Source: Mesostigma viride
Lineage: Eukaryota; Streptophyta; Mesostigmatophyceae; Mesostigmatales; Mesostigmataceae
Length of the DNA: 42,500 nucleotides
NCBI GenBank assembly: GCA_009746045.1
Contig: RPFO01000256.1
Location: forward strand, 606,429 to 648,928
Reading direction: 5' to 3'
The notes under the pieces were generated by a model. The model worked only from the letters and a program-made list of their open reading frames with translations, was not told the origin of the DNA and made no database searches. This document shows positions 30,501 through 36,500 of this stretch, piece by piece. The translations under genes were made by a program, and so were the position numbers. How positions within the stretch are numbered: position 1 is the stretch's first letter; every line of letters begins with the position of its first letter.

Positions 30501-33500
30501 GGTCACCGTTGTGTATCCCTCTGGCTCTTATGTCCAGGTCCTGTACGTGGACAACGTTATCGTTACAGCTGCACCTCAGGCTGTGGGTAAGTCCTACGGC
30601 TCCTCTGGGGACTCTGGAGACACGAGGACCAGGAACGTCAACTTCTCATTGATCGGGATACCGGCGAACATCATGGCTGGCATATACGGTGCCATTGAGA
30701 CAGAGCTGTCGCACAAAGACTGTGGCCTGAAGCTCTCTAGTGCCGCTCTGGCTAACGGATTCAGGTGGGTTACTGCAGGTCTCGGTAACGGTGGGAGAGG
30801 TTCCTCTGCCACAGTCAGGTACAAGAAGTCGGATGGGAGTATCGCTAGCGTCAATCAGCTCAAGGACGCTCTCAGTGAGTACAGCCAGGACAGGAACGTC
30901 AGCTCCAGGTGTCGCTTGTCTCTCACTCTAACAAAGCCATCCGACTCGGCAGTCCACGAGTATGACATTAGCTTCAAGGTACACGCCATCCTTTTCATGG
31001 AGCCGAGCGACGTGAAGCCTCCAGGTATGACCATGTCTGGGATGCTCGAGGATGACGAGCTGGAGGGAGCAATGCCTGCAAGCAGGGGTAGGCCAGGACA
31101 TGCATCAGATGTCAACAACCTGTCTAGGAACTTTGGCACAGGCATGCGCATGAGCGGTGGCCATGGCGACATCCGAGCAGGGGCAGGGTCTAACAGGACC
31201 AACAGTACGATGTTCTCTGCCACCGGGACTCAGTCGAACGCGCACACTGCACCCAAGGTTCCGGGAGGACTGTTCGGCGTCGTGGCTCCGGCTACCCCTA
31301 ACACCTCTAAGGATGGTGCACATTCTCTCACCGGTTCTGTCGTGTCTGCCTCGAACACCCCATCAAGTGGGGGCAAGAATACCCCAGCGAGGACTGGAGG
31401 ACTCTTTGGTCCAGAGACTGGCAACCTGGACCGCGATCTCCGCATCGATCAAGGCAACCTCAACATCGGACTGAACGGTGACATGCCCAACGACGAGGCC
31501 CCTGTCGAAGATTGGACCAGGGCTGCAGATGCGGTTGACTCTTCCGACGAGGAGAAGTAGAGCACCGAGCCCACAGTCCTGCTTTCCATTGCCTGTTTGC
31601 CTGCCCACCATGTACATAAGGTATAACGCACGCTGCGAGATAGACACAAACCCCCCCCCACCTCGAGGTTCCGCAAAACATAGGATCAAGATGTTACATA
31701 CGACCAAGAAAGGCCAATGTGAGGGTCAAACCTAAGACTTGTTCAATGAGCGGAAGTGCAGAATTCGGATACTATGTCACAGGCGAAACTCTGCCTGAGG
31801 GAAGACCTACGCCTAGGTGTGTCATGCCGGGTTATGGGACTGCTGATGTCTGTCAGACCGGTGTTCTTGGTCGCTCACAATGGGTTCAAGTTTGACTACG
31901 GAGTCATGGCAGCCTACTGCTCTGGGACGATCTATGAGGGATTCTTCGAGTACTGCAACCTGGGATCCCTCGACAAGGGCGTGTGCATCAAGATGCCGGG
32001 AGTGAACGTCACGGACACCATGTATTGGATAGGCAAGGTGTACAACAAGAGGTACGGGGCTCTCTCTCTCTCTTCCATGGCATCAGAGTACGGTGCACCC
32101 AGGAAACTGGGCACAGAGGGGATGGACTTCAACCCGGGTCCACACAGCGACATATCCGGCCTGGCCGCGTACAACGTGAGAGATTCTCTCTCCTGTCTCC
32201 ACATCATGGTCAGGTCCGGAATGCTCAGGATGATGGTCACCTTCGCCGCTCTCTGCAGGTGCCACATGGACGACATATGTAGACACAACACGGGTATCAT
32301 GACTAGGAGCATGTGTGTCGCCTACGCCTACTCCCAGGGTAGACTGCTGGTCTGGTCCAGCCATCTTGATGACACACCCTACGAAGGAGCGACGGTGTTT
32401 GAGCCGACCCCTGGGCTTCACGACAATGTGGTGATCATGGATGTGAAATCCCTCTATCCAACCATCATGTCGAAGATAGGGATATCCCCTGAGAGGTGCT
32501 TCAACGTAGACGACGACAGAATGGATCTGACCATGGACGAGGGACAGATAATCTTTAAGGATGCCTACAGGTGCGTCTCGGTCAGGCCAGGGGAGCCCGG
32601 TCTGATAGGGTCAGTGTCTGCCGATCTAGTGGCAGAAAGAGCCAAAGCGAGCGAGAGGTATTCGCAGACCAAGGATCCACTCGACTATTCGATGCAGTAT
32701 GCGCAAAAGATCCTCGCTAACAGCATGTACGGCATGCTGGGAGAGTCTGGCTCGCCCCTGGATGCCAGATCTTGTGCTGCACTGGTATGTGCAATAGGCA
32801 GGACTTTCGTCGGGATGGTGAGAAGCTCATTCGAAGAGGAGGGGTTCACTGTTTTGTATGGAGACACGGATTCCGTATTCGTCAAGTGGAACAGTGAGGA
32901 TGGGTCCATAGATTCGCTGAGGGCAATGGCGAACTCTGCACTCGACCGCTTCCACTCCAGGCTAGACTCTTCCCACTTCAATGGGTTCCGCCTCTCCGTA
33001 GAGTGCGTATGCAAGGCTCTGTTGCTCTGCTCCAAGAAGAACTACGCTCTCACAGAGACGGGGGAGTTCGATCGACTCTCCCTCAAAGCCAAGGGCCTGG
33101 CTATTGTAAGGGGCGACAGAACAGTTCTGGCACAGGTGTCCCAGAGGTACGCGATTGGGTGCATCCTGAGCACGAGACAGGCTTCAAGGTACCAACCTCT
33201 CATAGCCCTCTACCTGGCGTATCTCACAAGGATACAGTCTGAGGCTCAGGCCTTGCTATGCCTGCATACAGACGAAAGGCGGAGACTCAGTCCTGTACAA
33301 GTGGGTGGACCACCAGGGCAACAGCACAGGAAGCCTCTTGTCTTGCGATGAAGACCTGGACCATCTGGCCCCTTCGATCGACAAAGACTGGGTCATCAAC
33401 TCTGTCATGAACGCCATAGACCAGGTCGAGATCCCGTGTTGCCGTGTGAACTGCTCTGACTACACATGCCTCGCTTCCGAGTCTGAGGCCCTGTGCGGAG

Positions 33501-36500
33501 AGATGATCAGGCTATTCTCTACCTCCAACGGAATGGACATCTCCAGCCTGTCCTCCTGTTGAGTGCGTGTCACGCATCTGGATAAAACAAGTTACAGGAT
33601 ACCTTTGTCCTGATCTTAGGAGGCAAACCCAAGCATTACCATGAACAACCCCGTGTATACACAGTCCCCTGTCAGACTGGCGAAGCTGTCAGCCAACAGA
33701 TCCGTTCCACCTGAGGCAAGACCCCATCTTTTGGCCAGATGCATTGCAGATATCTCAGGCAATGTCAACAGGCCTACCAGACAACCCGATCTTGTTGGGG
33801 GTTCTGACACCAAGATGGAGGTCATGTACATATTTGACGACTTCCTGGGTAGGTCCACGAGCCTTTGGGGTACTCCATGGGGACTTATACAATATCCCGA
33901 GGATATGTTCAACTATTCCTTCATGGCGTACGTGAGCAACCCGCCCCTAGATGCCAACATGCCTCCCTATAGCATAGCGCACTACCTGGCAGACCGGTTC
34001 CCCTCTCACAATGTGTTCAACGACATGCTGAAGTCTAACAGGGAGTTCTGCAATCAGGAAGGCGTGAAAGCGCTGCCTGGCACAACGAGTCTGTGCATAA
34101 TGACCCCTACTGCAACGATGGACAACCTGAAGGGATACACAAGCTGCGAATGTGCTCCAGGCATGTACCCTCCCAATCACGAAAGAGTAGAGGTTACCCC
34201 TGGCCTCTACGGGATAATCAAGGACAACACGATGATAGACATGACCCACGAACATGTGCGGGACATCCCAGAGTTTGCCAGAGAGGAGAGGATGCCGGGG
34301 GCGAGGGAGATGCCTCCGGAATACAAGTACTTCATCTGTCCGATATACGCGCCTCAATCCCTCTTCGCTGGGAGATCCAGGCTGGTGTCCATGTTTGTCA
34401 CTGTGAGGTACTGTAACCGTATGCTCTGGAAGAAGTACCTGAGCTTCTGCAGCGAAGTCTGGAAGATCTGCAATCTCGTACAGGCCTCCAAAGTCACCGA
34501 GGAATCCGCGGACATGGTACTGGTCTCTACCTGCTTCGGTATGCGCGACACCATCGACAAAGAAACATTCTATGTCGATCTCCTGGACAAGGTTTTCGCA
34601 GTTTGGGTCTACCACTATCGAGCCGAGGAGAGTCCTGCAACGTTCTATACCATCAGGCCTGACTTCATCTGTCCCCAATACTTCATGTGCACGCATCACC
34701 CCAAGAACAACGCAGACGGCGGCCTGTTCATGTCCTGCTCCCCAAACGTCGCGCTCAAGAAGGTGAGGGTCAACCCACGCTTCGAGTACCACGGCAAGGG
34801 CAAGTTCACAACATGGACAGGCGGATGGTTCGACGTGAACGTCTGCAATCTCATGCTCCACAATGTCATCCCGAGACTGCACTCACACATGATGTCAGCC
34901 ATGGGGCAGGAAGGCCTCATGAACGAGATAGTCCCAGAGGGCAGGAGGTGCTCCTACCTGGCCAGCATGATCCCATATGTGCTGTACAGCGAACCACCGA
35001 GACCCCAGCTAGGCACCAACATGATCATCCAGCATCCCAGACATGGTCATACCTGGAGGCTTCACGTCGCTCGGCTCCATGAAAAGGATGGCGTGTACCT
35101 TGAAGCTAATGTCATACTCGTGGACTGCCGAGTCGGATGGCTTTGTCAGAGTGAGAGACAAGCGACACCTGGAGCTGACGTTCCTGTCCTGGCTGTACTC
35201 ACTGAGAGCGTCCTTGAGCTGATTGACGCTAGCGATACTCCCATCCGACTTCTTGTACCTGACTGTGGCAGAGGAACCTCTCCCACCGTTACCGAGACCT
35301 GCAGTAACCCACCTGAATCCGTTAGCCAGAGCGGCACTAGAGAGCTTCAGGCCACAATCTTTGTGCGACAGCTCTGTCTCAATGGCACCGTATATGCCAG
35401 CCATGATGTTCGCCGGTATCCCGATCAATGAGAAGTTGACGTTCCTGGTCCTCGTGTCTCCAGAGTCCCCAGAGGAGCGTAGGACTTACCCACAGCCTGA
35501 GGTGCAGCTGTAACGATAACGTTGTCCACGTAAAGGACCTGGACATAAGAGCCAGAGGGATACACAACGGTGACCTGCCTGTAGTCGTACATGGTGGACC
35601 TTGCTCGGGGGTTCCTCGACATCTTTGCAGGGGCAATGGAAAGGGTAGTCACATGTGTGTCCTTGTCGTTCATCATGGCCGCAGTGCTCCCCAGCTTCAG
35701 GAACTTGAAAGACTCGTCCGCTTTCTGCATGTATGGGCACCCATCTGCCACACCGTACGCATCCAGCGCACCCTCACTTATGGCCTGGATCTCGAGAGGC
35801 ATGTTTCCCTATAGAGCTATCACGATACGGGTGTCACGATAAAGGTAACTGGGAACGATTTTCTTACTCGGCAATCACCGACTGCACCGGGTACACTTTG
35901 ACTGTGCGGAACAGGTCCAGGTGATCGTAAAAGAATCTCAGGTCCCTGTCGTTAGCCCCCAAGAGACACTGCTCGATGAAGTCCATGGAGAAGTACAGCT
36001 CTCTGGCCGAATTAACTTGGGTGCTCGGAAGTGGTTATTCCGGGCAAAATAGTGTGACGGACCGATTTGCCTCAGTGGGCAAAAGGTTCCGGCACTATTT
36101 AACCTAACTTACTGTGTCACACTATAGTGACTATACCCTAGTATCCCGTGAGCTTGCCCCCACGCTGGCGTGAGCTTGCCCCCACACTGGCGTGAGCTAG
36201 CCCCCACACAATGTTCATGTTCCAAATACATGGCCACACAACCATGCTCCATCCCTCACCCCAGCATCGTGGCCGTGAGTGTGCCTTTGCATCAAGCACT
36301 ACTGGTTTTGCCATGTGGCATGAATTAATGGCGTGATGTATGGCCTGCTCTTGCCGTCGGCTCTTGCCTGCAGGTGAACAACTTCAATCCGGCAGCGACA
36401 AAGGGGCTCATGTGCAAGGACACGGTCAGCATCCGGTGGTGAGTGTGCCGCTCTGTGTTGTGTCGTCCATGCTATAGGATGTTGGCCACGCTAGTTCACG

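Larger units (their letters stand above)
29967..36109. mobile_element. 6.1-kb virus-like element with long terminal inverted repeats and family-B DNA polymerase
   Basis: Outer ends begin AGTTAGGTTAAATAGTGCCG on both sides in inverted orientation. The arms, 29967-31046 and 35031-36109, are 1080 and 1079 bases with about eight differences, one of them a single-base deletion. TACTG stands directly outside both ends (29962-29966, 36110-36114), a 5-bp target duplication that shows integration. The contents are a small fragment ORF, a 428-aa protein, a family-B DNA polymerase and an unrecognised protein. Arginine is mostly AGA/AGG here but mostly CGN in the host exons, so the element is foreign. 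It sits in arsS intron 9. The TIR-plus-PolB plan recalls Polinton-like elements and integrated algal DNA viruses. However, the polymerase is of the RNA-primed type, and I found no integrase, capsid or packaging ATPase. Confidence 0.85.
35031..36109 (-). repeat. right terminal inverted repeat arm
   Basis: Inverse of 29967-31046 with about eight differences, including loss of one base in the run near 35483. It ends at the TACTG duplication (36110-36114). Confidence 0.92.

Noticed and set aside
33947-34882. Minus-strand frame of 311 codons opposite ORF3
   Set aside because: The plus-strand frame is longer, starts at a good ATG after the polymerase and is co-directional with it; the antisense has a composition typical of shadow frames.
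29967-36109. Classification of the element as a standard Polinton/Maverick
   Set aside because: There is no retroviral-type integrase, packaging ATPase, protease or capsid gene. The polymerase motif spacing is of the RNA-primed type and the duplication is 5 bp, not 6 bp.
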